DNA of 64,000 bases from positions 124,001 to 188,000 of the forward strand of contig JAANBB010000022.1 in NCBI GenBank assembly GCA_014621425.1, given 5' to 3'. The number at the start of each line of letters is the position of its first letter. The stretch's first letter is position 1. Position numbers and translations under genes: made by a program. Positions 25,534 through 37,055 of the stretch are shown here, in pieces. Under the pieces are notes generated by a model. That model searched no databases and was not told the DNA's origin. It was given only the letters and a program-made list of their open reading frames with translations. The stretch is from Cylindrodendrum hubeiense. Its lineage: Eukaryota; Ascomycota; Sordariomycetes; Hypocreales; Nectriaceae.

Positions 25534-26181
25534 TTAGCAGCTCGATCCATCAGTATTGCCGCACGCGTTGGAATCGGTGCACTCTGAACCGCAGCCGTAG
25601 TTGATGAAGGTAGTCGGGGTGTCCATAGTCCAGTCAGCCATGCACTGAGTCTCGTCTCCGTTGCCCCAGTTGCATCTCTGGCGACGGTAGCCGCTCTGTC
25701 GGAGGACCTGCTGCTGGGTCCAGATGGTGTGGCATTTGGCGTCGTTCCACGAACAGGCTGTGGTATCCGAGGCTGTTACGCAATGTTCTTCCGTGTCGGT
25801 GAAAGTGACGGATAGACCCATGCTGAAGCCCTCAATCTCGGCTCCAACAGAGATGCTGACAGCCTCCGACCGACTCTGGCAGTATTGACCGCCATTCAAC
25901 TTAGTAGTAGTGCAAAGGCTCGTTCCGGAACAGTAGATGTCGCCAGCAGCCTTCTGCCACGGCAGGTACTCGATCGACGCCTCGTTAACGAAGTAGTCGT
26001 ACCAACACTTGCGGATCCGGGGAAACCTGTAGGGGTGCGTGACGGAATCCGAAGCTGCGTACTCGCCCGAGTCATCGGAGTACTTGTTGCCGTATTCCGT
26101 GTCCCAGTTATCGCAGTTTGCAACGGCCTGGACGGCACCAAAGAGGGCTCCGGATGCGAGAAGAGACTGGAAGAAATGCAT
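25534..26181 (-). CDS. Small secreted cysteine-rich protein (14 Cys)
   Basis: This is a single-exon 215-aa protein with a true ATG at 26181. Residues 1-19 (FFQSLLASGALFGAVQA) are a signal peptide. The mature chain has 14 cysteines, an even number spread along its length, with a cluster at the C-terminus (GCGSECTDSNACG and a terminal Cys). Aromatic residues are frequent (CWYDYF, CSWND, ADWTMD). I recognise no catalytic motif or named domain. Secretion, size and cysteine content fit the loose class of effector-like or surface proteins, but that is inference. Its promoter side (26182 onward) is CA/TC-rich. Confidence 0.8.
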   Translation of the reverse strand: MHFFQSLLASGALFGAVQAVANCDNWDTEYGNKYSDDSGEYAASDSVTHPYRFPRIRKCWYDYFVNEASIEYLPWQKAAGDIYCSGTSLCTTTKLNGGQYCQSRSEAVSISVGAEIEGFSMGLSVTFTDTEEHCVTASDTTACSWNDAKCHTIWTQQQVLRQSGYRRQRCNWGNGDETQCMADWTMDTPTTFINYGCGSECTDSNACGNTDGSSC

Positions 26182-26846
26182 TGTGAGGGAGGTGGTTTGG
26201 TAAGAGTTGAGTTTGGTTGTTGTGAGAGATGAGAGAGAGATGATGAGATGATGAGATGGGATGCAGAGGAGTTTCTAGAAGGGGATTCTCCTGGCATCTT
26301 AAATAGTATTCCGGACTGCTACTTGGAGAGCCTTGAAGAGCCTTGAAGTTGTATCTGAAATGAAAGGGCTGAAGCAACAGAAGGAATAAGTGGAGATATC
26401 CAGGAGCTGAAGGAACATTGTGGGACGTGCCGCCTCGAAACAGCTCTATCGTTGGCCCATGACAGCACAGGAAAGCCGCGAAGGATCCGTCTAACGGAGA
26501 AATAGGTGTTGCTGGGGTGGTGCGCATTGACGCTGGGACCAAGATGGCAGGTCCAAGATGACATAAAAAGGCAAAACGGATGATTAACACTGGCTTCAGA
26601 TACATTTGGGGGCTGAGGTCACGCGACACCCGTTCTGGACGACCATGTTGTACTGCCCCAAACGCCTGCTAATAATACCCATCCGGACGTCAGGCATGCA
26701 GCTAGGGCGGCTAGTCGTCCGTTAGCTGCAGCTCTCTCCATGTTTCAGATCCTTCCTTCCCACGTCTTTTCAGCTTGACGTTCTAGGTGCTGAGACACCT
26801 GCCTAATGAACGTAGTGCTTTGGATCCTTCAAACAATGGACAGGCA

Positions 26847-26926
26847 GACAGGCAAAGAGGCAGACAGGCAAAGAGGCAGACAGGCAAAGAGGCAGACAGG
26901 CAAAGAGGCAGACAGGCAAAGAGGCA
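26847..26926. repeat. 16-bp minisatellite, five perfect copies
   Basis: gacaggcaaagaggca is repeated five times without error (starts 26847, 26863, 26879, 26895, 26911). A half unit precedes it at 26839 and a broken unit follows it. Confidence 0.95.
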
Positions 26927-27545
26927 GACTGGATGAACTCATTGCTCTGCGAGGGGTGGTAGACGATTGTGATTGTCATTAATGTACCGGATAGTAAAGA
27001 ATATGAATATGCCAGGTTCACGACAGTCATGCTCGCTGCAGCAGGATCGTGTTCTTGCTGAGTCTTCGGCAGTCACCTAGATCAGATCAATGAAGCACAA
27101 GCACGGCCGAACGACTCCAGCCGTAGAATCCGGGGAGTCTCAATGGATCGAATGGTTATCTTGGCGGGCTAGCGAGAGGCGGCCGCCGTTCAGGGATCTG
27201 GGGCCCAAAAAGCGGGACGCGAGTGCCGATAGTGGCGCAATGATCAACACTAGACCTGGATTGGCAATGGTCCTCGTGATCAGAGGTCCTTATCTCCCCA
27301 TTTGGCTATCTCGACCATCTGGGGCCTCTCCTGGTCGACCGCAGGGTGATCCAAGTTGCTCGTCTAATCCTTTGTTTCTCTGTGGATCAGCCTTGGCAGA
27401 TGTCGTCGGAGACGCCGTCGGAGGCACCGGCATCCGGGCGACTATGAATGTTCAGCATGCTGCAGGTCAGACTGAAGGTGGAGAGAATAGCCTTACCAAG
27501 CACATCACTTATCTGTTCTAACACACAGTTTTTGTTATGTCAGTC

Positions 27546-27650
27546 GCAGGGGCACGGGGGCGAGGGACATAGGAGCGAAGGTCACAGGAGCAAGGGATAT
27601 AGGAGCGATGGATACATGAGCGAGGGGCATGGGAGCGAGGGGCACGCAAG
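27546..27650. repeat. Degenerate 15-bp minisatellite
   Basis: About six or seven imperfect 15-nt units of the type gagcgagggacatag are present. Because the unit is a multiple of three, one frame reads as a Gly-His/Tyr-x-Ser-Glu pentapeptide repeat, but nothing else supports coding. Confidence 0.7.
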
Positions 27651-29152
27651 AGGATCAATCGAAGAGGGAAAAATGCCAGGACTGAAGAAATCAGTTATCA
27701 TCCCCCTTTCCTACTCTCCAAGCCGTGTCCTTGCCGGGTTTATTGGAGATGGAGTGGTGTCTCAGTGGTGCTGATTCAAGAGAAATCAGCTGAGTGCGAA
27801 GTGTTTACGCGCTTCCATGCCCCATGTCCTTCTTTAGCTGCCTTGTTGACCCACCACTTGATGATTAGAGTTTATCTCGCTTCGCCTTCCATTATGTAAC
27901 CGGCACCATTCCCTTGAAAACACCATTATGATAGCTACACGAGGATGGATCCTTATTTTTAGTGATGGAAAATTTTGTACCTGAAAGCCAAGTAAATCTA
28001 GATACTACGTCAGCTTTTTCACGATAGAGTAGTGGCAAAGTTCAGGGTAGGTGGTTTGAGCTGCACTAGCCTGGTGCTATCTGCTGACCGGCATGACGAA
28101 CTGCATCCAGTGACACTATAAATAACCAAGTGCGTTGGCATCAAGATAAGAGTTTTTAGATCAAGCCCTAAATAGAACCTAGATACACTGAATCTATATT
28201 GTTAATAACTGATTGACTCCTCAGGCGAATGTCAACAATCCGCAGTTCTTGTCCTTATCCTACGAATCCACGATAACATCTTATCATGCCTTCACAAGGA
28301 ATTGCGTCATTGTATTGTGTAGCCCATACTAGGCGTGCATTCATTTCGATTGTTTTAAACTTATATTATGATACTTGAACTCCTATCGATGTACTTTTAA
28401 TTTTATTCGTTAAAGTTGATCCTATGTCTCTTGACTACGTTTCCCCATCTGTCGGGCATTTGTATCGTAGTTCAGAATATGGCACGATTTGACATCTCAA
28501 CTTGCACCGTAGATCCCAATATTATGCTCGTCCCGGATGATATTAAAGGTTTTAGCAAACAGCGACTAGTTCTACGGAAGGGACATAAAAGCAAGACCTG
28601 TGACAAGTTCGTAGAGGGGAATCTGTTTTTAGCCTTTGCAGATTGTCATATCTGGGACTGTAGGGTAGCAGCTAGCACAACAAAGTCATTCACTACTTTA
28701 TACCCATCTTTTTGAAGTCTTCAGTTCCCGTTTACCAGATTAATGGCTACACATGCCCGGCTATCGGATTATTCAATTCTGCTTAGCTGTTATCCAACAT
28801 ACGCTATCATTTAATCCCCCATGTGCCAGCAGCCCAAACAGACAGTGTGATTGGGTGTGTGGTTGTTTTGAGCTGCAAGGTACATTCCTTGAACCAAATA
28901 TAAATCCGGCTTATTATGTCGCCACACGAGGTCTCAAACCAGCCACAATCCAACACAACCTGAAATATTGATAGAGCCAGTGATTACCTAAGCTATTGCA
29001 TTTTCCTTTGTGAATACGTGGCACAGCGGGGTTGTCTCGGCTTTGACTCATCATCAACTTGGGACTACAAATCAATTGCCCTAGCATCTGTTGAGTTTAA
29101 CGACGCTCCTTCCAACTCCGTTCAAAGGATCTCTGCTCACAGCTGAGGAAAG

Positions 29153-30862
29153 ATGCGTCTCCTCGACGCTAAGAACCTTCATTTCAGCGAGTCTTTTGGC
29201 GACGATATTCCAGAGTACGCAATTTTATCGCACCGATGGGAGCGGAATGAGCTCTCTTACCAGGACATGTGCAAAGCAATCGAGCACGGCAACATGAAGC
29301 CTGGAACGGGAGATATTCAGAAAAAGCAAGGCTTCCACAAAATCTACAACTTTAGTCTCCAGGCATTACAGGATGGCTATGCATATATATGGGTCGACAC
29401 CTGCTGCATCGATAAATCTAGTAGCGCCGAATTCCAGGAAGCCATCAACTCAATGTACCAGTGGTATGAGAACTCCGCAGTCTGCTATGCTTTTATCTCT
29501 GATGTGCTTTTCTCCGGTCACTACGCCAACCGCACCAGGTCATTCAGGACGTCTCAATGGTTTACTCGGGGCTGGACACTCCAAGAGCTGCTAGCACCAC
29601 AGAAGCTAGTATTCTTTGACCAGCGTTGGAAGAAGTGTGGCACCGCCAGCGACTTAAATAGAGACATCAAGGCAGTGACAGGCATTGATATCAGAAATTT
29701 CACTAGGGATATACGCCGGGATCGTACAAGGTTGTGGACGATTCGAGTAGCGCGACGTATGGCTTGGGCCGCGAACCGACAGACCACTCGAATTGAGGAT
29801 AGTGCATATTCGCTCCTCGGACTTTTCGATGTCAGTATGCCGATGCTGTACGGCGAGAGCGAGCGAGCATTCCAGCGCCTGCAAGAGGAAATTATCAAAG
29901 TCGATGAGGATGCCTCCATATTAGCTTGGAGTTGTATCGATGCTGATGCAGGATTCGCGCCGAACGGCCTAGCCAAATCGCCAACCCGGTTTCATAAATA
30001 CATGAGTTTGGTAGAACGAAAGAACACCCGTTGCTCATTTGTGAGTTTTAACCCGAAAATGACGCCACGAGGCCTCCAAGCAACACTGAAAATCCGGAGA
30101 GATCCAAACGACCAATCGCTAGGATACGCGGTTCTGATGGAAGGAAAAGACCGACACTTTAAAGGATCAGAGTCTCTAATACTTCCTATCATGTTCCTCG
30201 AATTAACCTTCTTGCGGTCAGGTGTGGAGAACGAATGCGTTAGGTTCTCGGATCCTCTTTGGGTCCCGTCAGGTTTTGTTGAACGAGCCAAGTCAAAATC
30301 GGTTTGCTTCATCAGGCATGTGCAGGCGGTGGATTTGAACCGCAATAGTAGCGGATTCAGCCTTAGTTCAACTGTATGGAAGGAATACGTTACGACGTTC
30401 ACATATCCTGTTCAAACGCAACCCGGACGTCGGCATTTCCCAGCTGTTTTTGGTGTGTTCCCCAAAGGCTCGGGAAAGAAATGGAGAGGCCGCACGTTTA
30501 TCTTGGAATTAGCAGCTCGTGCCCAGGCATCGCAGAGATTCACTGTTCTTGTCGACTATCAAGTGAAAGGCAGGAAAATACTCAAGGCACCAGCTGTTAC
30601 AGTCATCAAACTACAACGAGCGATGGATCTGGATGATGCTGTAAGATTGACAAGACTGAAGGAACTCCGGCCTGGCCTTACCCACTGTACTCTGTCGGAT
30701 TGCAACGGTAATGAAATCTCAACGGATCAAATTATTCGTGTCTGTAATTTTTATGATTACTGGATTCATGCCGGGGATGACGACTTCGACGACTTGCCAG
30801 ATCGCCCAGGCAAAGAACCTTTGACCAAAGCCATCTGCACTATCAAGAGAGACACGAGTTAG
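29153..30862 (+). CDS. HET-domain heterokaryon incompatibility protein
   Basis: This is a single-exon 569-aa protein. The HET domain fills roughly residues 20-200, with the three signature blocks: YAILSHRW, YIWVDTCCIDKSSSAE with SMYQWYENSAVCYAF, and QWFTRGWTLQELLAP. The N-terminal MRLLDAKNL leader and the later TTRIEDSAYSLLGLFDVSMPMLYGE block mark the HET-D/HET-E-like subgroup of HET proteins. The domain triggers cell death during incompatible fusion in characterised cases. The C-terminal 300 residues have no recognisable NACHT or WD repeats, so this is a stand-alone HET protein. It is related to the gene at 38030. Confidence 0.92.
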   Translation: MRLLDAKNLHFSESFGDDIPEYAILSHRWERNELSYQDMCKAIEHGNMKPGTGDIQKKQGFHKIYNFSLQALQDGYAYIWVDTCCIDKSSSAEFQEAINSMYQWYENSAVCYAFISDVLFSGHYANRTRSFRTSQWFTRGWTLQELLAPQKLVFFDQRWKKCGTASDLNRDIKAVTGIDIRNFTRDIRRDRTRLWTIRVARRMAWAANRQTTRIEDSAYSLLGLFDVSMPMLYGESERAFQRLQEEIIKVDEDASILAWSCIDADAGFAPNGLAKSPTRFHKYMSLVERKNTRCSFVSFNPKMTPRGLQATLKIRRDPNDQSLGYAVLMEGKDRHFKGSESLILPIMFLELTFLRSGVENECVRFSDPLWVPSGFVERAKSKSVCFIRHVQAVDLNRNSSGFSLSSTVWKEYVTTFTYPVQTQPGRRHFPAVFGVFPKGSGKKWRGRTFILELAARAQASQRFTVLVDYQVKGRKILKAPAVTVIKLQRAMDLDDAVRLTRLKELRPGLTHCTLSDCNGNEISTDQIIRVCNFYDYWIHAGDDDFDDLPDRPGKEPLTKAICTIKRDTS

Positions 30863-31820
30863 ACCATTACTCGTGGTGAGGGCGAGGAAATCATCACGCT
30901 TAGAAAACTAGGGATATGTAGCAATGACCTGACAGGTATTTTGGCCGGTATGTTCCGCAGTAATTATTATTCAATGGGGGTATGATTGGACGTTTCTAAC
31001 TAGCTGCCTACTGCTTAATACCTGACGATGGGTAACGCAAGGATGATGATTTACATAAAATTCCTATTATATCTATTGAAGAGATAGTGTACATCTTCTG
31101 GGTCACTCAAGCATTTTGAAGTCGAGTAAAGTGGTCCATGCAACTGTTTCGTCACGTTCTGCTCTCTATGCGTTGCACTCTCTGGTTTTGGGAGACTGGT
31201 ACCCTCAATTTGTGATGTGGCAAATGTTATCCGAATTGAGGCTTCTTATTCTTATTATTCTTCATTGAAATTAATCTTGCCAAGGAGCAGCATATGACGG
31301 TTGTGATTTGTCCCACAAATGAACATCTCCCCACACAAGCCGCCAGAGAGCCGCTAATGCAACTGGCTGACACTCCATGTGACCAATGGGCTCTCATACA
31401 CCCTCATTACGTATCCATAATGAATGGTCCAAGATATTCGCAGAAACAATCTATCGAGTTGAGTCAGTTGGTCTGCAAATGTGGCCCGTGAATACGGTGG
31501 AACCATGGCAATTGGAGCTAAGGCGGTGGTATCTCCGTATTTCGACCCGGCTCTAATACTTAACTCCGGATATGAAGCCATGAATCGACGATAGTATGGG
31601 AATAGTTCAGATCGGCCCGCTACATCGGCGTCATTAGCTGGTAACCCCTCATTTTGGTTTTGTTGGGCGGCGATACTTTTCCTCAACTCCACTCAAGGAG
31701 CCATCTGGTGGCTGAAGGTAGAAAAGTATTTGTATATCCCTCTTCGCCCTCTACTCAAATTTGAAGCAATCCAGCATCACTCACTCCAAACACCTCAGAC
31801 GCTTCAACCACAACACCAAA
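30863..31820. other. Intergenic region
   Basis: This is the 3' flank of the HET gene and the promoter of the aldo-keto reductase. A 112-codon minus-strand frame at 31354-31692 has no recognisable feature and is not annotated. Confidence 0.45.
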
Positions 31821-32843
31821 ATGGCCACTCCACGCTCAACTCTCGAGGTCGTTCTCGGCAACATGACCTTTGGAAAAGAGATGACCGAAGGCATCCGAAT
31901 TACTGATCCAGCCATCATGGCTGCCATGGTCGACGCCTTCCAGGCTCATGGGCACAATGAGATTGACACAGCACGTGGCTACGGCGGCGGCACCTCAGAA
32001 GAGACGTTGGCGGATTTGGGCTGGCAGTCTCGGGGTCTTGTCATGGGAACCAAGCTCTACCCCTTTGGCCGGGCTGCAATGTCTGCCCTGACGTCTCATA
32101 CTTACACTCACGAATCTGGCGAGGTTCGACGAGGCTTGATGGATTCGTTGAAGGCGTTGGGGGCAGACAAGATTGACTTGTTTTATCTGCACGGCCCGGA
32201 TAGGCAGACACCGTTCGAGACAACGCTCAAGGAGGTAAATGATCTTCACAAGGAGGGATATTTCCAGCGATTTGGAATCAGCAATTATATGTCCTGGGAG
32301 GTGGCACAGATATCCGAAATCTGCATCCGCAACGATTGGATCAGACCAACCGTCTACCAGGGAGTCTACAACGCCCTACACCGCGCCATCGAACCAGAGT
32401 TGATGACCTGCTTGAGGAAGTACGAAATTAGCCTCTACTCATTCCAGCCTCTGGCGGGTGGGTTCTTGACGGGAAGATACCGTCCCGATATGAAGGATGA
32501 CGACTACGAGTCGGGGTCCCGGTTCGACCCCAAGAAGTGGCAGGGGAGGTTGCACCAGGGTCGCTACATCAACAACTTTTATTTTGACGCGCTGGAAATT
32601 ATTCGCCCTGAGATTGAGAAGGCCGGGCTCACAATGACGGAGTGTGCGCTGAGGTGGTTGAGTCATCACAGTGTGATGAAGAGAGCCCATGGAGACAAGG
32701 TGATTGTGGGAGCCAGCAGTGTGAAGCAACTGGAACAGAATTTGGAGGGCCTGGAGAAGGGGCCTTTGCCTGAGGAAATTGTGCTGGCATTGGAAGCTGC
32801 ATGGCTCCGGGTGAAGGGAGTAGCCCCCAAGTACTGGCATTAA
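31821..32843 (+). CDS. Aldo-keto reductase, AKR7 (aflatoxin-aldehyde reductase-like)
   Basis: This is a single-exon 340-aa protein. I chose the start at 31821 for its good context (accaaaATGGCC) and family alignment (EVVLGNMTFG). The NADPH-dependent (beta/alpha)8 barrel residues are visible: Asp and Tyr in EIDTARGYGGG, Lys in MGTKLYP and His in FYLHGPDR. Cofactor-site motifs follow later (SFQPLAGGFLTGRY, and VIVGASSVKQLEQNL for the 2'-phosphate loop). The family reduces aldehydes and ketones. The substrate is not predictable. It sits between two HET genes with no evident pathway partner. Confidence 0.92.
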   Translation: MATPRSTLEVVLGNMTFGKEMTEGIRITDPAIMAAMVDAFQAHGHNEIDTARGYGGGTSEETLADLGWQSRGLVMGTKLYPFGRAAMSALTSHTYTHESGEVRRGLMDSLKALGADKIDLFYLHGPDRQTPFETTLKEVNDLHKEGYFQRFGISNYMSWEVAQISEICIRNDWIRPTVYQGVYNALHRAIEPELMTCLRKYEISLYSFQPLAGGFLTGRYRPDMKDDDYESGSRFDPKKWQGRLHQGRYINNFYFDALEIIRPEIEKAGLTMTECALRWLSHHSVMKRAHGDKVIVGASSVKQLEQNLEGLEKGPLPEEIVLALEAAWLRVKGVAPKYWH

Positions 32844-34016
32844 ATCTGACGCGTGAAGCGGACGAAGTGTCAGAAGCAGATTAATCACATAAATTAATGA
32901 AAGAAATAAGAAATAAGAAATAATTAAGTTCAAAAGAGTTGCAGGAACCGAGAAGAAATGCAAGGTGGGCATCCGCCGCTGCGAATCTGGGTGCGGAAGA
33001 AGTTTATTATGAGCTAATTAGACGACGCATTGGGACGCGAGGAGGCCTCTGGCGGCAGTTGGTCCACGTGCTTGGTTAAGCATTCACGAAAAAGCGACAG
33101 GAAAGCGGGGTTGCAGCGTTGCGGGCGCTGAGCGCGACGGGAAAGGAGGCTGTGTAGCTGGTTCGAGTCGGTGATGGCGCCCGCAGGGCCAAGGGATGTT
33201 GCCTCGTCGTCATAAGACGTGGGGTGTTGGCTAGCTGGAGGATCGGGGGCTTGCCATTGTGTTCGTATAGCTGAGGAGTGAGGAAGCGGTGATTTAGTTG
33301 TGCTGCTGGTCTATCGGTGTTTACACTTCTGGATTGACTGCGAAGAGCCCTGACATTCCCACAGACAACAGGCAATTTTCCACGGCCAAGGGCGATTTCC
33401 CGGGCATTTTCTACGGCATAGCCTTAATTCTAGACCAACGGCGGCTCCCAGAGTCGAGACAAGCTTCTCACTAACGCCATCCCGACTTGGCATCATCGCC
33501 GGGGGCCACAGATTCGCCCTTGCGCGATTTTCGGCCTACTCGAATCAGACGCTGGCTGCAGCGAGCCACCCCCTCCCGGGCCGTGTTTCGTCTACCGGTG
33601 CTCAGGTACACGATACCTTCTGTGCTTGTCTTGGCGGAGATGCTTCAAGGTCACCTTTACGCAACCGGCGGTAGACTTGCAACGCCGTGTTGGCTGACCG
33701 CTGGCAGGCTGCTGGCTATCCGTATCTGGCATTCCGAAATTGGTTCGCATCATCAGTTATCGGAATTTTCTCTGACCATGTTCCTCATGTAATTGACGCC
33801 ACGGCGCCATGACGTTGTTGGCCCGTTGATAGTAGTCGTGGTGGTGGTCGTGGTGGTGGTATAAAGGGCACCTCAGTGTGCCAAGCAAGATCTCAATCGC
33901 ATCTCGCAGCCCATCACCGTTATTCGCACCACTCAGCTCTTCTCCTTCAGCTCTTTTCAGCCCTCCATCACATAATAGACTTTGTCCATTGTTCCTTTTT
34001 CCACCTCTCGTCTGTC
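32844..34016. other. Intergenic region with potassium transporter promoter
   Basis: No gene is supported here. Near the right end there is a GTGGTGGTC microsatellite-like tract (about 33833-33860) directly followed by a TATA element, then a C/T-rich leader to the ATG at 34017. Confidence 0.5.
33860..33867 (+). promoter_or_regulatory. Candidate TATA box of the potassium transporter
   Basis: TATAAAGG lies about 150 nt before the ATG at 34017, straight after a GGTGGTCGT-rich repeat. It is placed plausibly for a leader of about 120 nt. There is no experimental support. Confidence 0.4.
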
Positions 34017-36557
34017 ATGGCTGAAGAAGAAACCGTTGAGCCTGCTAGTCGGATCCAGTTCGATGACGGCATCCATCCTGTCCAGTCTGTCCGACACAGC
34101 AACATCGCAGACCGCCAGTCCAATGCCTCCGACCTCGATGAGGAAAAGGCCAGCAGAATCGCCCACACGGATTTGAATGTGAAGCACAAGCAGGTGAGTC
34201 TCCTGCGCTTCAGCGATGCTACCCGCGGGTACTGACATTCCATCTCTCTCAGAACTACTCTGGCCTCCTCCTCATCTGGGTCGCCTTCCAGTCCACCGGT
34301 ATCATCTACGGCGACATTGGCACATCGCCGCTTTACGTATACTCGTCAACCTTCACAAGCCAGCCGTCCTGGGAGGATCTGACGGGTGCCTTGTCTATCA
34401 TCATCTGGTCGCTGACCCTGATTGTCACACTCAAATACACATTCATCGTCCTGCGCGCCGACGATGACGGCCAAGGAGGTACCTTTGCGCTGTACAGCCT
34501 GCTGGCCAGGTACACGCACATTGTCAAGGGAGACTCCAATATGGACGACACAGTCCCGATGGAGCGCTACCTCACTGGCGAGTTGAAACCTGGCGGAAAA
34601 AGCCTCCGGAAATTTCTAGAGAACTCTGCCGGAGCGCAATTTGCCCTCAAGGCAATTGGTGTCTTGGGCGTTTCTCTTGTCATGGCTGATGGCATTCTCA
34701 CTCCGGCGCAGTCCGTATTGGGAGCCATCCAGGGCATCAAGGTCGCAGACCCGACCCTGTCGGCTTCCACTATTGTCGGCATTTCGTGAGTCTTGGAGCA
34801 TGTTCCGTCGTAAAATCCCAATCTGACACTATTTGCAGTTGTACTATCCTAGTCCTTCTCTTCCTCTTGCAGCCCTTTGGAACATCTAAGCTCGGAACCT
34901 GTTTCGCCCCCATTGTCACTGTCTGGCTGCTGTTCAACCTTGCTTCCGGAATCTACAATCTCGCCATGCACGACCACACCGTGCTCAAGGCGTTCAGTCC
35001 CCATTTCGCATTTACCTATCTCATCCGCAATGGATACGAGGGATGGAAGTCGCTTGGAGGTCTCCTTCTCGCCTTCACTGGAGTGGAGGCTTTGTTTGCG
35101 GACCTAGGAGCCTTCAGCAAGCGAGCCATCCAAATTTCGTGGATCTTCTTGGCCTACCCTTGCCTGATATTTGCCTACGCTGGACAGGCTGCATTCATCG
35201 CCAATGACAAGAGCGAGACTGCCTTTACTAACCCCTTCTTCTACACTGTCCCGCCCGGCAGCTTTTACTTCAGGTACGAACACGGTCCTGAAAATACTTT
35301 GCCCCCAATGCTAACAAATTTTAGTATGGTTATCGCTGTCTTGGCCGCTATTGTTGCGTCCCAGGCCATGATTACGAGCACCTTTCAGCTGCTCTCCCAG
35401 GTTCGTATAGAGCTGCATGCGCGACCGTTTCTCGACTAACTTGTTTAGGTCATGCGCCTCTCGTATTTCCCGCACATCAAAGTCGTGCACACGAGCAACA
35501 AATTCCATGAGCAGGTATATATGCCCATGGCCAACTGGCTTCTCATGATTGGAACCGTCATTGTCACTGCAGTTTACAACAACGTAAGTCACCCCTGACC
35601 ACAATATTTGGATCCATTTCTGATTTCCACGGCCAGACCACCTCACTAGGACAAGCCTACGGAGTGTGCGTTATTCTCGTCACCTTTATTTCGACCTGCA
35701 TGGTCTCCTTGGTCGCCATTCTTGTTTGGCGCATTCCTTCCTTTGTTGTGATACCCATCTTCCTCATCTTCGCCGCCCTCGATGGCGCTTTTATGACTTC
35801 GGTTCTTACCAAGGTGCCTGATGGCGCTTGGTTCACTCTCTTGCTTGCATTTATTCTTTCTTCCATCTTTATTCTCTGGCGCTTTGGCAAGGAAGCGCAG
35901 TGGTCTGCGGAATCGCTTGACCGCCTACTACCTTCAGATGTCCTCTCCGACTCAGACAGCGGAAGCCCTTCCTCCATCACAAAACTCACCGAGTCGTTTG
36001 GCAGTACGCCAGTAAGCACTGTCCCCGGACTTGGCGTCTTCTTTGACAAGTCCGGCGATTCCTCGGTGCTCCCTGTCAGCTTCGCGCATTTTGTGCTCAA
36101 GTTCGCCGCTCGCCCGGCCGTCTTGATATTTTTCCACATGCGGCCACTGCCAGTGCCCTTTGTGGACCCCGGTGATCGCTTCGTCGTGACGCGCACGTCA
36201 GGCATCGCCAACTGCTACAACGTTGTGTTGCGACACGGATATGCCGACGATGTGGTTCGGCCGGGTATGGCGCGTGATCTCGTCGCACAGGTTGAGCTAG
36301 TCATTTCCAAGGTAGCTGCGCCGAATGCGGAAGAGTTGACAGAGCTGCGCAACGCCTACAACAGTCAGATCGTATATGTCCTTGGCAAAGAGACAATGAA
36401 GATCAAGCGGGATGGTAGACCCAAGATATGGGCTATTACACGGTGGATTATACTGGAAGTATTCCTCTGGATCAGAGAGAACTCACGGACCAAGATGGCG
36501 GATGTGAATATTGATGTGGACAGGTTGGTCGAGGTTGGGTTCTTGAAGGAGATTTGA
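34017..36557 (+). CDS. HAK/KUP-type potassium transporter
   Basis: This is a plasma-membrane high-affinity K+ uptake protein. The six exons (34017-34193, 34253-34785, 34839-35273, 35325-35400, 35449-35583, 35637-36557) close to 758 aa. The family signature GIIYGDIGTSPLYVYSSTF stands in the first membrane segment, followed by the ADDDGQGGTFALYSLL loop and the GVSLVMADGILTPAQSVL helix. About twelve hydrophobic segments can be counted, then a cytosolic C-terminal region with the PLPVPFVDPGDRF and YVLGKETMKIK elements typical of fungal HAK1. The 59-residue N-terminus is hydrophilic and acidic. In known fungi HAK genes are induced by K+ starvation; nothing here shows this directly. Confidence 0.94.
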
Positions 36558-37055
36558 TGTAGCCTTTAGCGACCGGTTATGTAAACCGTGATGACAACAC
36601 AAATAAACAAACAATATACAGAATCGTGGTATCTGATCAGGCTAAAGTTATTGTTTGGTAAGATAGCTGGAGCACCCTTCCATTTATCTGCGACAAATAG
36701 CTGTTCTTTGGCCCTCTGGCTCAAAGATTTACACGCATACCCTTTTTGACTGGCTTTTGGACTTGCGTACGTTGACACGAACTGTGGCAGTGCATCGGGC
36801 GGCGCAACTCCAACCATCATCTTACGTCAGATTCAGTCTTACGTGCACGTCTTCCATTGGCGCTTTTCTCACCAGGCAGAATCTCTTGGCGGGGTAATGT
36901 CTACCTCGACGGGCCCTTCGATGGGATCAATGACCTTGTTCCGCTTTTATGCTCAGCTGAGGAGCGAATGCCAACGACGTACATGGTCATTCTCTTATTA
37001 ATTCCGACGTATTGTTTATAATTATTTACAGTCACAGTCTTTCCGCATTCTAATC
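36558..37055. other. Intergenic region
   Basis: This is the 3' flank of the transporter and the leader of the next small gene. I see no supportable gene in it. Confidence 0.45.

Larger units (their letters stand above)
26182..29152. other. Gene-poor region with minisatellites
   Basis: Nearly 3 kb hold no gene that I can support. The left end is the promoter of the 14-Cys protein. Two tandem-repeat tracts lie at 26847-26926 and about 27546-27650. From about 27780 to 29000 the DNA is AT-rich with short random open frames, which would fit decayed sequence, though I saw no transposase remnant. The last 100 bases are the leader of the first HET gene. Confidence 0.5.

Noticed and set aside
27448..27774. 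Open frame with Gly-His-Ser-Glu pentapeptide repeats
   Set aside because: The repeats come from a 15-bp minisatellite. The flanking residues look random and there is no good promoter or family match.
28416..28971. Two short plus-strand frames in AT-rich DNA
   Set aside because: No motifs, no codon bias and no convincing splice link between them.
31354..31692. 112-codon minus-strand frame divergent from the aldo-keto reductase
   Set aside because: It has an ATG and a mildly protein-like composition, but I recognise no domain and no partner exons. Left unannotated.
33150..33175. tRNA B-box-like ggttcgagtcg
   Set aside because: No matching A box or cloverleaf could be drawn at the right distance.
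33829..33860. GGTGGTCGT tract as a possible G-quadruplex
   Set aside because: Runs of only two guanines; it reads better as a simple microsatellite before the TATA element.
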